Assembly (NCBI GenBank): GCA_027596075.1
Contig: JADGJC010000012.1
Span: forward strand, 62,001 to 126,000
DNA: 64,000 bases
Reading direction: 5' to 3'
DNA from: Rhizophlyctis rosea
Taxonomy: Eukaryota > Chytridiomycota > Chytridiomycetes > Rhizophlyctidales > Rhizophlyctidaceae
Shown: positions 30,215-43,100 of the stretch, piece after piece
Position numbering within the stretch: position 1 is the stretch's first letter
Layout: each line of letters opens with the position of its first letter
The notes under the pieces: model-generated
What the model saw: the letters and a program-made list of their open reading frames with translations, nothing else
Told to the model about the DNA's origin: nothing
Databases searched by the model: none
Translations under genes and position numbers: made by a program

Positions 30215-33200
30215 CTACCCCTGCCCCTTCCCTTCCTCCCCTTCCACCTCCCCCTCCGCACCCGCCACAACCTCCTCAACATTCCCAACATCCCCACTCT
30301 CCGCCGTCAATAAACTCTCCCGACTCCCCTCCTGCTCTCCACCCTCCCCTTCACCTCCATCAACGATAACCCCCTCCCTTTCCCCACTAACCACCACCCC
30401 ACCATCCACCGGCCCCGTCGGCAACGCTCCCGGCATAGCCTCAACCTCCTCCTCCTCCTCCTCAAGACTCATCTCATCCTCCTCCTCATCCGTACGACTC
30501 TCACTACCCTCTTCTTCCTCCCCCTCCTCCGCTTCCTCCTCCCCACCCGCTCCTTCCTCAAAGTCAAAATCAAGTTCAATCTCCGGTAACGAAGGCCGCC
30601 AGTAATTCCAGTCGTTATATTCCGGCGTCGTGGTTGGATCCGTTATGGGTGCTGTTTCATTTGATACGCCAAAAGATCAGAGGATTGAGTGAGAAAATAT
30701 AGACAGATTTAAATCGAAAAGGTGCCCACGAGCGAACCCCCAAAACACGTCCACCCAAACAACCCAAACGCCAGTAAGAAAAAAGACCACACCCAGAAAC
30801 TTACGGAAAATCTGATCCACAATATCATTCAACTTGATATACGAACTCTTATACGTAGCCAAAAGCTCCAACTTAATCTCCCCCGTCGAATCAATCGAAA
30901 AGATCCGCGACGCCGGAACATCAACACTTCGATACGAAAGCGCATCCTGCCAACCCACCAAAAAAAACAAGAAAATGAACACAATACTCGCAACGATTCA
31001 ACGCTGACAAAATAAGATAAACAAAAACTAACCGTAATCCGATTCCCAAACCCAGCATAAAAAGGCTTCCTCTCCCCAAACAACCGCTTAATATCCCTCA
31101 AACACGCCATCTTGAATTCCTCCGGCTTCCGCAAAATAACCTCCCGATGGAAACTCTTCAACAACCGGTCTGGACTCATGATGATCGGGCCTTCCGGGAG
31201 GACATTGCCGCCTTGTTGGACGCCGTCCAAATAGTCCCGTGTTGATGATGCCTACATGGACCGACATTGTAATGAGTGAATAGTTCAGGTCGGAAGCCTC
31301 CGTGCAAAACATGATGATAAATGGTTCTTCCCCTCACCTGCCCAATAGCCCTACTAGTCAAATACATAATCTGGTACCCATTCTTCCGAATATTCGTATA
31401 CAAACTCGCCACACCAGAATGAGTCCAATCCCTCCCTACAGCCGTGAAGATATGCCCCAACACATCGCTCTTCGTTATCGTCCCATCAATATCCGAAATA
31501 ACGACTTTATCCTCAATCCCCCACAAGTACATCTTTGCACTGCAGATCGCCGTGCCCTGGAAGCCGCTCTTGACGGCGAAAGTGATGGTGTTGGGGCCTT
31601 TTTTGAGGTTTAGGGCTTTCTGTGGAAGTGGGTGGAAATGCCCAGACGGGATGGTCAAATTAGACGGGTTATATGACCAATGCGCATCTCCCACTTCCCA
31701 TCATCGAACAAATCACAAAACCCACCAGCTGCTCACTAGTCAATCTCAAACTCTTCGCATACTTCGGAGCCTTATCACTTTCCCTGTCCTCCACATCCGC
31801 CGTCCTCTCCTCCTGACTAAGGGCCGCGGCCGGAGGTGGCGAAGCGGGCGGCGACGGTGGAACACCGGGAGTCTCTTCCTTATCCTGTACAGATTCAACA
31901 GTAGCAGCAGTAGTATTCCTATCGATCGTCGCCACCTCCCCATTCTCCAGTTTCAGCTCCGCGTCAGTTGGCGTCGTGCCATCCTAAATTACCAAGATGG
32001 ACAGTCAGCGTCCACCAAAATAAGATGACAATTCAACACCTCCACACCCACCGGTCCAATAGGCGGCGTCTTCACCGCCGGCGCAGGCGTCGACCCCCTA
32101 CTCCACCAACTCTTCAAATGCGTAAAACTATACTTCCGCGACACATCGGGATTGGCCTTCCCCTGCAAAATCTGCTGCTTCAACAGCTTCTGCATTGTCT
32201 CCTCCGGTAACGGTTTCCCGAAAGCCATATGGGAAAGCAAAATCGGTCCCGCGACGGCCCAGCTGTAGTAACTGAAAATGATTGTGAAGGAATGGATGGT
32301 GAGAATGAGATTCAGGGCCGATGCAAACGCGTTGAATGAAGTGCAGCGAGAACTTAGAATTACATACTTTCCGTTGATCTTCACAATCAAGTTCGGATCA
32401 TTAATAATCGACGGATTCCCGCAAAACATTTCAAAAGAAATCTGGTTCTGCACGAAGTTGTTCTCCGCAGCCTAATGGAATGCAACAATCAACGTCCAAT
32501 TTCAATTGTCGCCGTTTGACAAACAATCGCCTCTCCACCCTCAACAAGGAGTCCGCCAGAACAACTCACCTCAACAGGCAAACTCTTCAAACTCCTATAC
32601 CCACACAAACTCAACTCAATCACACCCCCCTCCTCCAAACTCACACTAAACACCTCCCCACCTTCAACCCCATCAACACCCCCCACCAAAATCTCCTTCT
32701 CCTTCTTCTTCTCCTTCTCCGGACTAGGTGGTCTCCCCCCTCCCTCCTTCGCACTCTCCAGCACATCATCATACTTCTCCGGTTCCGGCAACCCCGCTAA
32801 AAAACTCCCAACCTTCTCATCAACCGACATCGTCACCACGGTTGTTGGTGGGAGGTCTTTGCTAGGACTGCGTTTTGGGGATTCGTCGCCGGTTTTGGCT
32901 TTTGTGGGTAGACCGCCCCAAACCCAGCTCCAGCCTTTGCGTTCGGGGTCGGAGGGTTTGTGTGCGTAGTCTTGGTACTATGAAGTAAGAAGATGGAAAT
33001 TAGTTTCCACGTCCGCATCGCGGCATCCACAACGATTGAGGTCTGCATACCTCAACACCGTTGTCACTAAGCGGACCAGGCTTGTTGATCGGTTTTGGTC
33101 TAGAGTTTAGAATCATGAGCCTCCCAGAAAATGGACATGAATACATCTCAATATGTCATCTTACCTATCCTGCTCATACCCAGCATACTCATCCTCACTA

Positions 33201-35159
33201 GCCGTACCATCTGCACAAAAATACTTTCAATACCAAAAGCACTCACCCAGCATCACTGAACCTCTTAAAACTCAACCTCCCAACTCACCAATAACACTAC
33301 TAGCCTTCCCCACAACCCCCTTCCTCTCTTTCAACTTCCCAACCCCCAAAGGCAACGTATCCGCCCTCCGCGCATTAGGTCTCAAAACCGGCAAAGGCGA
33401 CACCAAAGTCTTCACGGGCGTCGTCTCCGCAACATCATCAAGATCCTCACCAGACAGCGCAATCGTGCCATCCAGATCTTCCCCCAGTGTCGCGACAGTG
33501 GAAGGAAGGTACTTTCCTTCCGGGGTGTGGATACCGGAATCGTGCGCGGAGGCCCGGCCGGATGAGGTGGGTGAGTCCGTGATGGTGGGTTCAATGAGAT
33601 GGGGTATGGATTCGGGATTGGCGGGGGTTACATCCGTGGCGGGCAATTCAGCAGGTGTTGCTTCATTTGCAGCTTCCGCCGTGTCTTGCTTTGGAGCTGG
33701 CAAATCGGCGTCTGATGTTACGATACCATCCTCCACCGATGCTGGCTCAGCAATAACCTTCACAGTGCCCTCTGACTGTTCGACCCCTGACACCTCCGCT
33801 TCTCTATGCTCGACATCCATCCTCCGCTCACTCTCAACCGCATCACCTTCTTCCTTACTTGCATGCACTGATTCATCCCCACCATCCGTACTGGGCGGCA
33901 GCGGAATCTCCTCAGGCATTATAGTCCGGCCCCTCCCCCCAAATATTTCCCGAGACACATCCTCCACCCCTCGCTCATACCCAACATCCCTCCCCAACTC
34001 CTGCATATCTTTCGTCGCATCGACCGGAGTATGTTGCGGCGTATCAAACACTTCCACGTCGTCCCCATCCGGAATTCCCATCAAAGCAGCATCATGTTTA
34101 TATGCCGCCGCTACATCATCCGCGTCGATAGGTAAGTCGTGCGTATCTGGTGACGATTGCTGGGATGGGTGACGGTGGTGGCCGTTTGTGGGTGGCCCTA
34201 GGGCATCGCCGTTGATATCTGCATGTGACGGGCTGGCTGCATCGGATGGATAATCGTCTTCGGGAATGTCTGTCATAAACGTCGGTAAGTTCCTGCACTT
34301 TCATAGCTTGCATTTTCCGCTGCATACCAGATCCATGTGCACTAACATAGCCAGCTACTGTGACGGGTGAGAGTCAATAATTTAACCTTTAGCTCAAACT
34401 CAAAGTTCGTTGAAGAATCACCATTATCATCTGGATGCGCAGCGGCATCGCCCAATTCCAAAGGTTCCACACCCTATCAGCAATTGAGTATGTGTCCTAT
34501 AACTTAGTGACGGACTGTCAAAACCTTACCTCCTCATCAACAGATATCGGCTGCGCAAGAGGCGACGTCGCATATTCTGATGGAACAGGATTCTGATCGA
34601 CACATAAGTGGGCAGGTGCGTCCATCAGATATGAGCGTCCGCGTCAAAATGGCAACTTGCACGACCCATACCTCCGTCTCCACCACAAAGAAAGCTTCGC
34701 CCGCCTCTCCAACCTTCATTACAAAATCCGTAGGCTGCTCATTCACGCTTACTTCCACCTAAAAACGAACACAAAATGTCGGTCCCAAATCCCTCCCCAG
34801 CACGTGTCCAAATTTGTGCTTCATGACCCCACCTTCTTCTCATGCGGCCTCAAAACCTTCAACTTCCCAAACCGAACATGAAAAGGCGACGAAACAAGAT
34901 CCCCATTCTCCTGTTCTACAACGATGATATCGATTGCACCGGATAGCGTGGCGGGGTTGATTTCTGTGTAGAAGGCGCTAACGGCCGTTACGGCGTTGAC
35001 AACCTGTGGGTTGTAAACAATTGACAGTCGTCGTTAAGCAGAGTCTTCACTTTCGACAGGAAGCAGAGATATCGCATGGTAGATACAGAATAATCCAAAG
35101 AGACCACGCAGGACATTAAACCGTACCTTCCCAGCAGCAAACCCGAAAACCGATGTCAT
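30215..35159 (-). CDS. PAH1: Lipin / Mg-dependent phosphatidate phosphatase
   Basis: PAH1 converts phosphatidate to diacylglycerol, controlling triacylglycerol and nuclear-membrane synthesis. Seventeen exons sum to 1,197 aa: 35159-35127, 35003-34833, 34758-34672, 34592-34530, 34473-34422, 34357-34328, 34269-33289, 33210-33165, 33099-33051, 32977-32570, 32471-32368, 32271-32040, 31983-31726, 31619-31338, 31251-31033, 30946-30805, 30651-30215. The N-LIP domain is clear ([36 protein letters not shown]). The C-LIP/HAD domain has the DxDxT motif DIDGT at about 881-885, preceded by [10 protein letters not shown] and followed by [20 protein letters not shown] and [18 protein letters not shown]. Exon 7 encodes about 326 residues of acidic disordered linker. 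The last exon adds an unusually long Glu/Gly/Val tail. The exon 5/6 junctions (34422, 34357) are the least certain. A CACGTG box lies at 35704. Confidence 0.93.
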
Positions 35160-36064
35160 CTTGGACTTGTTGTCGGGACGGACGATGACCGTCCTGGAAT
35201 ACACGGGAACAGCAAGTCAGTGGTGTACCAAGAGTGACGGGAACCATAGCACAAACTTGTAAAACTCCGAACAGTCCACAAGACCGTCAGATTATCACTG
35301 CTCCCAGCAATTGCTCGTTCATCCAATAGTCCCCACGAACCTTTATTTAGTGAACACAAATCAGTTGGGTCAACTCGTAGTGGGTTGATATATTGAGCTT
35401 TCTAGCAGAACATGCAAGCGTTGAGTAAAAGTGCCCTAGCCAGATTCCCATGCTTCCAATTTGACAACATTATCTGCACCTGGGTGTGAATACGACACAG
35501 TAAGCCGTGGACAACCCTCAACCGAATATCAACAGGTGATAGTCCAGCGCGTATAGTTGACAAGATGTAATATGGAAGTTTGACTTTTAGCCCAAGCAGG
35601 CAATGATTATGATGGATTACATTGACGGTAGTTGCAAGATGAGTGTGAGAAAATAGCCCAATAGGAACACGACAGCAGCAGAACCGGGGAGAACTGACCG
35701 ATGCACGTGCAGATTGATGAGGTGAAGGGCCAGCAGTGCCCGGCAGCAATTTGGGGCACAGCCTGAGGGCATTTCATCATGCAGTCATGCCCGTGCGGAG
35801 GCCCGGAGAGGGCACAGACTGATTGTGGCGGTGGTGGTGGCGGATACGGCTAAATTCATATGCTCACTGTGCCGCCCCCATATGGCCTCCGTTCCATCAA
35901 CTCCAGAACTTTCAATACCATCGTCCATCGATCTCATGTTCGAGAACGAGTTATGGATTAGCCGAAAGAAATGCCGTCAAATCACGAGAAGTATGCAATG
36001 TCCGCAACTAGGCGAAATACTTCATTTTGCAACTGCAACCGAAGAAAAGCCCGAAAAAGTCTCA
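35160..36064. promoter_or_regulatory. Upstream region of the lipin gene
   Basis: 905 bp between the lipin start and the 3' end of the TMEM135-like gene. CACGTG at 35704-35709 (GCACGTGC) is a bHLH site of the kind bound by Ino2/Ino4- or Pho4-type factors. A small plus-strand ORF at 35825-36073 runs into the next gene and has no family resemblance, so it is left uncalled. Confidence 0.4.
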
Positions 36065-37982
36065 TCAGACTAAAAAGAACCCCAACAACCCTCCAATCTC
36101 CCTCCGAACCCTCTTAGGCCCCTTCACAAACTCCTTCAACAAATACCCCATCGCAACCGCAAACCCTCCAACCTCCCCAACACCCGCCCACTTCCCACCA
36201 ACCCCCTTACCCCCCGTAACCCTCCAAACACAACTCTCCACCGCCTTCGGAACACAATACACTGCCACCTCCCTCCTGCGTTCCTTCTTCTCCAACAACA
36301 GCGTAAGTCCCGAGCCGAAGCTGCCCAATATCGGACCGGCAATCGTGTCGCGGCCGATGGAGTTGCGGCAGAGGCAGATGAAGGTCCAGAGGACGGTGAT
36401 GTAGGAGGCGAGGAAGGCGGAGGAGCGGAGGATGGAGATGAGGACGTGGCGGAGAGTTTGGATTGGGTAGTGAAGGAGGCGGCGACGATGGAAGAGCAGG
36501 GCTGGAAGGATGTGGCCTGGTATGTACACCTGGAGGGATACATATAGATGTCAACTCAATAGCACCGGAATTCGCCACGTAACCTAATTCCACCCACCTT
36601 CAAAGCATCCAAGAACCCCCTCCTCCACACAACTCCCTTATGCTCAACACACCCCTCCACACCACCATGCGCCACCACACACGGAATCAACCCATTAGCG
36701 GGATCCCCAAACCTTCTCTCCAACCCCAACTCCTCCGCCAAATCCATCAAGAATCCCGGATCGCCCACTCTGTCGCCATATTTCAGTTCCCCGCTGCGGA
36801 AGAGCCGTTTGGCGCGGAGGAGGCGCGGGTCCATGTTCGACATCTTTGTTATCCATTTGACGTATGTTCTGGAATCAAAGAGTCAATGATGGTGTAAGAT
36901 CGACAAAAGGAGCAAGCTCGCGGGTTGTGCAGGCTCGTACCGTGGAAGAGCTTGAGGGCTGCACGCGATATGTCAGCTGGAGGTTGTCATTGAGTCACGG
37001 CAAATAAGTTCCATACTTACACATAGACCCACGAAAACATAATCTCCATGCTGCACAATGCAAAGACCTAATTTATGATTGCGGTTATCAACCAGAGTTT
37101 CAACCATAGTCTCATTCACTTCACACCAGGGGAAAATATGCAGACGTCATCACTAACCAGTGTGTCCATATTGTCCAAAAGGCCGGCAGGTAGATATCGA
37201 TGCAGTTTAGGCTTGACAGTTGGATAATGCAACGAGATGAACGAGTCAAGAGCGCGGATTGCGGTGAAGACGGCAAAGTCTGACCGTCGGTCAGGCTCAA
37301 GGGTCAATAGGGCGAGGGCGGATGAGATTGTCCCGGCAAGGAACGTGGGATTGATGCGTATCGGCCGATTGATGGGTCGCGTCACAATATTCTCCTCTTC
37401 ATTTTCCGGGAGCTCATCCTCATTTGTTGTCGTAAGCGACTGTTCCCCTTCACCCTTTGCTTCGTTCCGCACACTCTCCAAATCCCGCCGCAGCTGCTCC
37501 CGCGCCAATTCATGGTCAAGATTCCGCAACACCTTCGCCGTCGTCTCCTTGATATCCTTCCTGATCCGGCCCGGACTACCCTCCAGCTCCCGCAACGTAG
37601 TTGCCACCCTTCCAAACTTTCGCCGATACGCCACGGCTATAGCCCAGAACAGCGAATCCAACACGCGGAAGCCGGCCACCAGCACCAGCAGGAACCATGG
37701 TAATCGATCTTTGAAGCTTCCCAGCAGGATCTTTTTGATTTCATGCGACAGGAGGAGTGGAGATATCCGTCTTCTTTTGCGTGAGAAGATGGGTGATAGA
37801 CGTAGGAAGAGGCGAGTGAGAGAGGGAAGAGCGGCGATCGCGTAGCCTGAGAAGAAGGCCTTGAGGACGCAGCGACACAGGAGGGTGAATGGCAGTTTGT
37901 GGAGGGTTGGTGGTCGACAGTCAGTGTCCACTTCGAGGTTTGTAGGCTCTGCCGCAGGTGGTAAGTGAGGTCTTGTCGACAT
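36065..37982 (-). CDS. TMEM135-like multi-pass membrane protein
   Basis: Five exons, 37982-37158, 37067-37021, 36958-36941, 36868-36598 and 36529-36065, encode 541 aa. Phases agree and one exon is only 18 nt. TMEM135 family proteins are multi-pass membrane proteins linked to peroxisomes, mitochondria and lipid droplets in animals; fungal relatives are poorly studied. Recognition rests on an N-terminal cysteine-bearing block (TLLCRCVLKAFFSGYAI) and FLAGTISSALALLTLEPDRR. Further support comes from the VFALCSMEIMFSWVYVPQ segment, LPRTYVKWI, and a C-terminal ILRSSAFLASYITVLWTFI with GLTLLLEKKERRREVAVYC and LPRA-like PKAVES. The last repeats the earlier TM / charged-loop pattern, as in the family. 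A Glu/Arg-rich loop (about residues 140-200) is probably cytosolic. Substrate or activity is unknown. Confidence 0.8.
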
Positions 37983-38444
37983 TACGCCTACATGTTTTGG
38001 TGGTGTAGCGATGAGAGGGAACAGGGTTTCCCAGAGAGAAGTCGTGTCAACCGCAGTCTACAGCAAGCACCCGCAAGCACGCGAGGGTCGGACACATTTC
38101 AGGCCGTAAGCTTTGGCCCGGACGGTGAGGCGTTGGGCCGGATGGCGCAGCAATAATGAAGACACCCTCCATCAATAATCACGTGAAAGTCGGAGACCAT
38201 TGACCAATTTATACATTCGGGTTACATTGAATCCACCATCTTCCTTCTTCTGAAGACTTGAAGAACCCCCTTGCCTTTCGTTGGTTGCAATGCTCACTTT
38301 TCCACGCTATACCTACATACACTGATCCATCTGGAAACCATTGGCACTCTCCTCAAAAGTGACTCTACCTGTTAAGCACCTCTGCGACCGTCACTGCAAT
38401 CCAGTCCTTCACTCTACCCACAAGCCTCCTTATACACACGCAGT
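37983..38444. promoter_or_regulatory. Bidirectional promoter between the TMEM135-like gene and TAP42
   Basis: 462 bp between divergent starts. CACGTG occurs at 38180-38185 (TCACGTGAAA). The plus strand becomes pyrimidine-rich before 38445, as expected for a leader. No ORF with support. Confidence 0.45.
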
Positions 38445-39894
38445 ATGAGGACAGACTCCCACAACCCTGACTTGGACCCACCAGAGGCAGATCTCCCTCT
38501 CAGAGCAACATATGACAACGGGCGGAAACTATATGACAAGCTAGAAGACTCGGACTTGGGTAGTAGTGACCCGGCCTTCCAGGTGGGTGGACAGCTTTTT
38601 TCATTCTCTGTGGAGNNNNNNNNNNNNNNNNNNNNNNNNNNNNNNNNNNNNNNNNNNCCCCTTTCGGAGAGTGTTTAAATGGAGATACTGCTGCGCTCAG
38701 TTAACTAAATACGTCAATGCAGGCAGACGTTACAAAAGCCATACGCCTTTTCAACCGTTGCAGAGCTTTGATTCAATCTCTGGATCTCTTCAGTACTAAC
38801 GAGCTGTTGGAGGATATCAATACTACTGACTTACGGTATGGATGTTGATCGGGTTTGCGGACAACATGTATTGGGCAAGAACTCAATCCGCCGTCCTCCT
38901 ACATAGTTACCTCCTTGTTGATGCATACCTCGGCGAACTTCATCTTAAACGCGTGTCGCCTCCAACAACGGACACCACCACCTCACCCACTCAATCACGT
39001 CTGGCCGTTCTGACAGAGTCCAAAACACATCTCAATCGATTTCTGGAAACATGCGACGTGCACGACATTCTGAAACCGGAAGACAAACGATATATGGAAA
39101 TGGAATTAAAGGGTCTTATAAAGGATGCGGATAGGCGAAGGACGATGAAGATTGAGCGACATAAGAGGGGGAAGGCAATAAAGGACAAGTTGAAGGTAAG
39201 TCTCTACGCATGTCTTGCAGCCTACCACGATCAAATGGCGAATATGTCTCTACCCTTCATCGCAGGAACTGACATTTCAAATCGCTTCCACAACCTCCTC
39301 CTCCTCCTCCATCGACGAAGAACTCGACCGCGATCTCCTTCTAACAACGCTCGACCTGTTCATCCAAAAAGTCATTGACAGCCTAAAATCCATTGCCGAC
39401 GAAGAATCCATGTTGCAACAAGCCATGCAAATGGAACTCCACCGATCAAAGGAAGGATCAGATACTTCTAATCGTGTGGAAGTCAGACAGCCTCACAGGA
39501 GGGTAAATCCCAACGGTCCAATCTTGGCACCGGACGGGAAAGCGCTTCGACCATTTGTGTTGCTGTCACAGAGGGAGGCGGTGAGACAGCAGGTGTTTGG
39601 GCCCAGTCATAACTTGCCGACGATGACGATAGAGCAGTATTTGGATAATCAGATTGCGCAGGGGAATTTCTTGCAGGGTGGCGGGTATGTTCGTTATGCA
39701 TCAATACATTATTGGGTGATCATCTGGGAACTCATATCTTGTTCGCTGGCTCTTACAGGGAGCGGCCGAAGACACCTATACAGGATGACAACGACGAAGA
39801 AGCTATTGATGCCGAGACGTACAAGAAAAGAGAGTGGGATGAGTTCACGGAGGCGAACCCCAAGGGGTGGGGCAACCGGATGAACAAAGGATGA
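38445..39894 (+). CDS. TAP42: TAP42 / alpha4-type PP2A-phosphatase regulatory subunit
   Basis: TAP42 binds free catalytic subunits of PP2A-like phosphatases and is an effector of TORC1. Five exons, 38445-38582, 38723-38835, 38907-39195, 39266-39684 and 39759-39894, encode 364 aa. The alpha-helical N-terminal domain includes DVTKAIRLFNRCRALIQSLDLFS, DLRYLLVDAYLGELHLK and ETCDVHDILKPEDK. The PP2A-contact helices include MKIERHKRGKAIKDKLK. The C-terminal conserved block is LPTMTIEQYLDNQIAQGNF and then RPKTPIQDDNDEEAIDAETYKKREWDEFTEANPKGWGNRMNKG-type text ending at the stop. Intron 1 contains the 42-N assembly gap, so an unseen exon there cannot be excluded. However, phase is kept across it and the encoded protein has normal family length. 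Confidence 0.92.
38616..38657. other. Assembly gap (42 N) inside TAP42 intron 1
   Basis: A run of 42 N. True missing length is unknown. Sequence on both sides is intronic by splice-signal reading. Confidence 0.98.
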
Positions 39895-40149
39895 TCCAAG
39901 TTTGTATCTAGTGCATTGTGGTACAATAGAATAAGACATGCCCTCCAAATTCCGGTGATTCGAATCATGACTGGCCTGTAAAGCAGAGTCCATGCAATAA
40001 CCGCAGCGCTTCCATCCGCTGCATTACCAGGTGCAATTTGAATGGGTATATTTTGTGAAGAAATGAACACAAATGAATCAAATGGCATATGCCCCCGAAC
40101 TGGAACATGATGATTCTCTATCCCACGAAGCCCGGCACGAACTCAACAA

Positions 40150-43100
40150 CTAACCCCTCTCGCTATCAACAACCGAACTCCTCACCGCTCTAGAATCGGT
40201 CATAGTTCTCACACCACCCTTCTTCCCAACCCCCAAACTGCTCTGCGTATCATTCGCCTCACCCCCTTTGGGCCTCCTCTCATTTTCGCTGCCGGAACCA
40301 GCGGTAGTGCTCTTGTGGATGCCTTGAGTTTGCAGGGCGCCGCTAAGGTTCGCCATGTGGAGGACGTTGAAGGCGTAAAGGACTTTGGGGATGGCAAAGA
40401 TGGCGGTGGAGAGGATGGTGGCGATGATGGTGCCCAGGGCTATGAGCATGAATCTGGCGGCGGGTTCAAAGAAGTCAGAATGATATTGGTCGAAAAGGGT
40501 TGCAAGTTATGGACAACTAAACAACTGGAAGGGGAAAACTTACATAGCCACCGAGGAGGTGATTAACGTCAACACGGGGACAATAACGATCGTCACGACC
40601 GAGATGAGCAAGATTGCGGCAGAGGTGAAGACATTCTCGTTGAAGGCTGTTTGATATCCAAGCGGGGCGGGCACCCGTAAGTTTCATATATACCAATTGC
40701 TTTGCAATCAAACATGGCCCATACCTGCAATGACATTCCTCGTCCGGAACGCATAATACGCCGCCACGATGATCAACAACACATTAAACTGAAAGAAAAC
40801 AAGCGTCAATATCTTCCCATCCACTTGGTCCAACACCCCCTCCCTAATATCCAAAAGAACCAAAAAGAAAGTACTCACGATATACAACGTAACAACACCC
40901 CCCATACTACTCGTCGGACAATCATACTGCTCCACCTGGGCGTTCAAGCCAGGCAGGTCGACATATCTCACAGTCGAGTGATCGCTGAGAGCAAACTCCA
41001 GGACCAAACACAGAAGTAACTCAATGAGCACGATGCCGCTGAGAGACCCCATGAGCTTAGCGTCGGTGAATGTTTTCCCCATTGTTTTGCTGTTTTGGAA
41101 TATGAAGTAGATGCGGTATGATTTGAGCGCAAGGGCGCCGAGGACGAGGCCGTAGCCGATTGCGAAGGCGTAGTCTGGTGATGAGAAATTTGGGAAGGAA
41201 GGAAACAACATGTTGCATCAGCACCAGGGGTGGGCAAATGGGGGAAGATCAAGAAAATGATTAGGGCAAATACTCACAAGTCCCCCAACACTGGAACCAC
41301 CCGTTCCCCTCCACATTCGTAACTCTCATCACAACACTACTTAACGTCAAGCACGCTCCGACGAAAATCATTAAACTCGCTTTCACACTTGCAGCCTTGA
41401 TCACTTGGGTATTCTTCTTCGCGAGGAAGAGTGCCATGAGGACTAGTTCGAAAGCTATCCCGGCCGCACAAAGCGCGACCATCGCTTGAGCTTGGGGCGC
41501 CTTAATGGACGTGTAAGTCAAGGGTACCGCAGCGACGATGGGAGGTGGCAGGGACGTGAGAGCTTTTGCGACGCCAAGACGGCAGGTGACGTTCTGTTTT
41601 TGCATGGGGGGTAATGAGACATGATGAAAGGGTGGATACTCAAACGATTTGCAAGTGCAACTTACGACTGAATTTGCAGGCCACCGATACATAAGATCGC
41701 CCTTATTGCTGCCCGGGTTATCGGATATGTAGACCTCCAAATAATCTTTGGTGCATGGAGGTAAGGTGAGGAAGTCGATGATCTGTTGTTGAAGAAATGA
41801 AAAGAGAATAGAACAAAGCCAAGAAAACAAAGGAAGAAAATCAGTCAACTTATTCTTTCACCCTGAGCATCACTGAACAACAATGCGGCACTTACTTTAC
41901 ACGCATGCTCTAACGCTTGGCGGACTGTGACGCGGTCGGACTGCGGGGGAGGGAGAGAATGTGAGATGGAGTGTCCTTTGAAGTATTGACCTTTGTAACC
42001 CTACCTTGAATTGAATCTCGTTGAACACCAAGTTCATAGGGTCATAAGGCTGCACCAACCCAAAGGCTTGAGATTGCTGGACGGGGTATCCGGGGAAGGC
42101 CGAGAAAGCTGATCGGGGGAGGAAAAGGGATTTTGACCGGATGAGGAGAGTCGCTCCAGCGATAAACACATGTACAACACTAAAGGAAATATCTAACTCA
42201 CACAAAAGCGCCTGATCATCCAATTGCATGACGGTTTTCATGTACTATTAACAGAAAGTGAATGCACGCCACCAGTCAGCTTCCAACCGATTCACCTCTC
42301 CTGGAACTTCAATAAAGTGGAAAGCCCTGGTAACAACTAAAACTCACCGAATAATCAGGCGTAGAAAAGGCACTCCGATACCCAGAAGTCCACGCCGTGG
42401 TATCCAACTGCGGGTGAGAGTAAACCGCCACATTGCCCTTGTAATTCGTGTTGCGCGCAAACCCAATCATCATCGCTTCATGCGCCAGCGTTGCGTTCTT
42501 GGCCGTGGTAGCAAGACCGATGAGCGCGGCGGTGATGCGTGCAACACCTTGGGGTGGGTAGATTTTCATCTGTTTTGTTGGATACGTACCAGATAAGCGA
42601 GTAAAGAAGAGAAAGAAGATGATCAGGAATGATGTTTGTCATGGGGGCAGATATGTCTGACAAGGATACACAACATTCGATGTCAACTTACAAAGGCAGG
42701 CAAACCCCCATAAGCCCTCAACGTCGCAAACCCATCCAAAGGCGCCTCCCACGGACTCGTATCAGCCATATTCCAAACCTGCTCCGTCAACGGATCCACC
42801 TTCGGCGTCGCGTTCTTCCACGCCGCAAAATCAGCCATGAACTGCGTGTCCCAGCTCCAGGGGCCACGGTACTGAATCAACGACGGTGTCTTCATCCACT
42901 GAACAAACGTCTCGTTCAACGCCCGTTCAGCAGAATCATCAGCTAACAACCCGCACCGTCCTTGTGTGTCAAGCATGGTTGCACCCCATCGGAAAACAAG
43001 GTACTGGAAGTACTGCGTCATGTCGTTGTTCGATGCGAAGGGGATGATGTTGATGCGGTTTGAGGGTGGGGCGTTGAGGGTTTTCGCCATTTCCGTGAAG

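Noticed and set aside
30215..30472. Glu/Gly/Val-rich short ORF as a separate small gene
   Set aside because: It is the in-frame C-terminal tail of the lipin gene's last exon.
35825..36073. Small plus-strand ORF between lipin and the TMEM135-like gene
   Set aside because: No family resemblance or splice context, and it overlaps the last codons of the opposite-strand gene.
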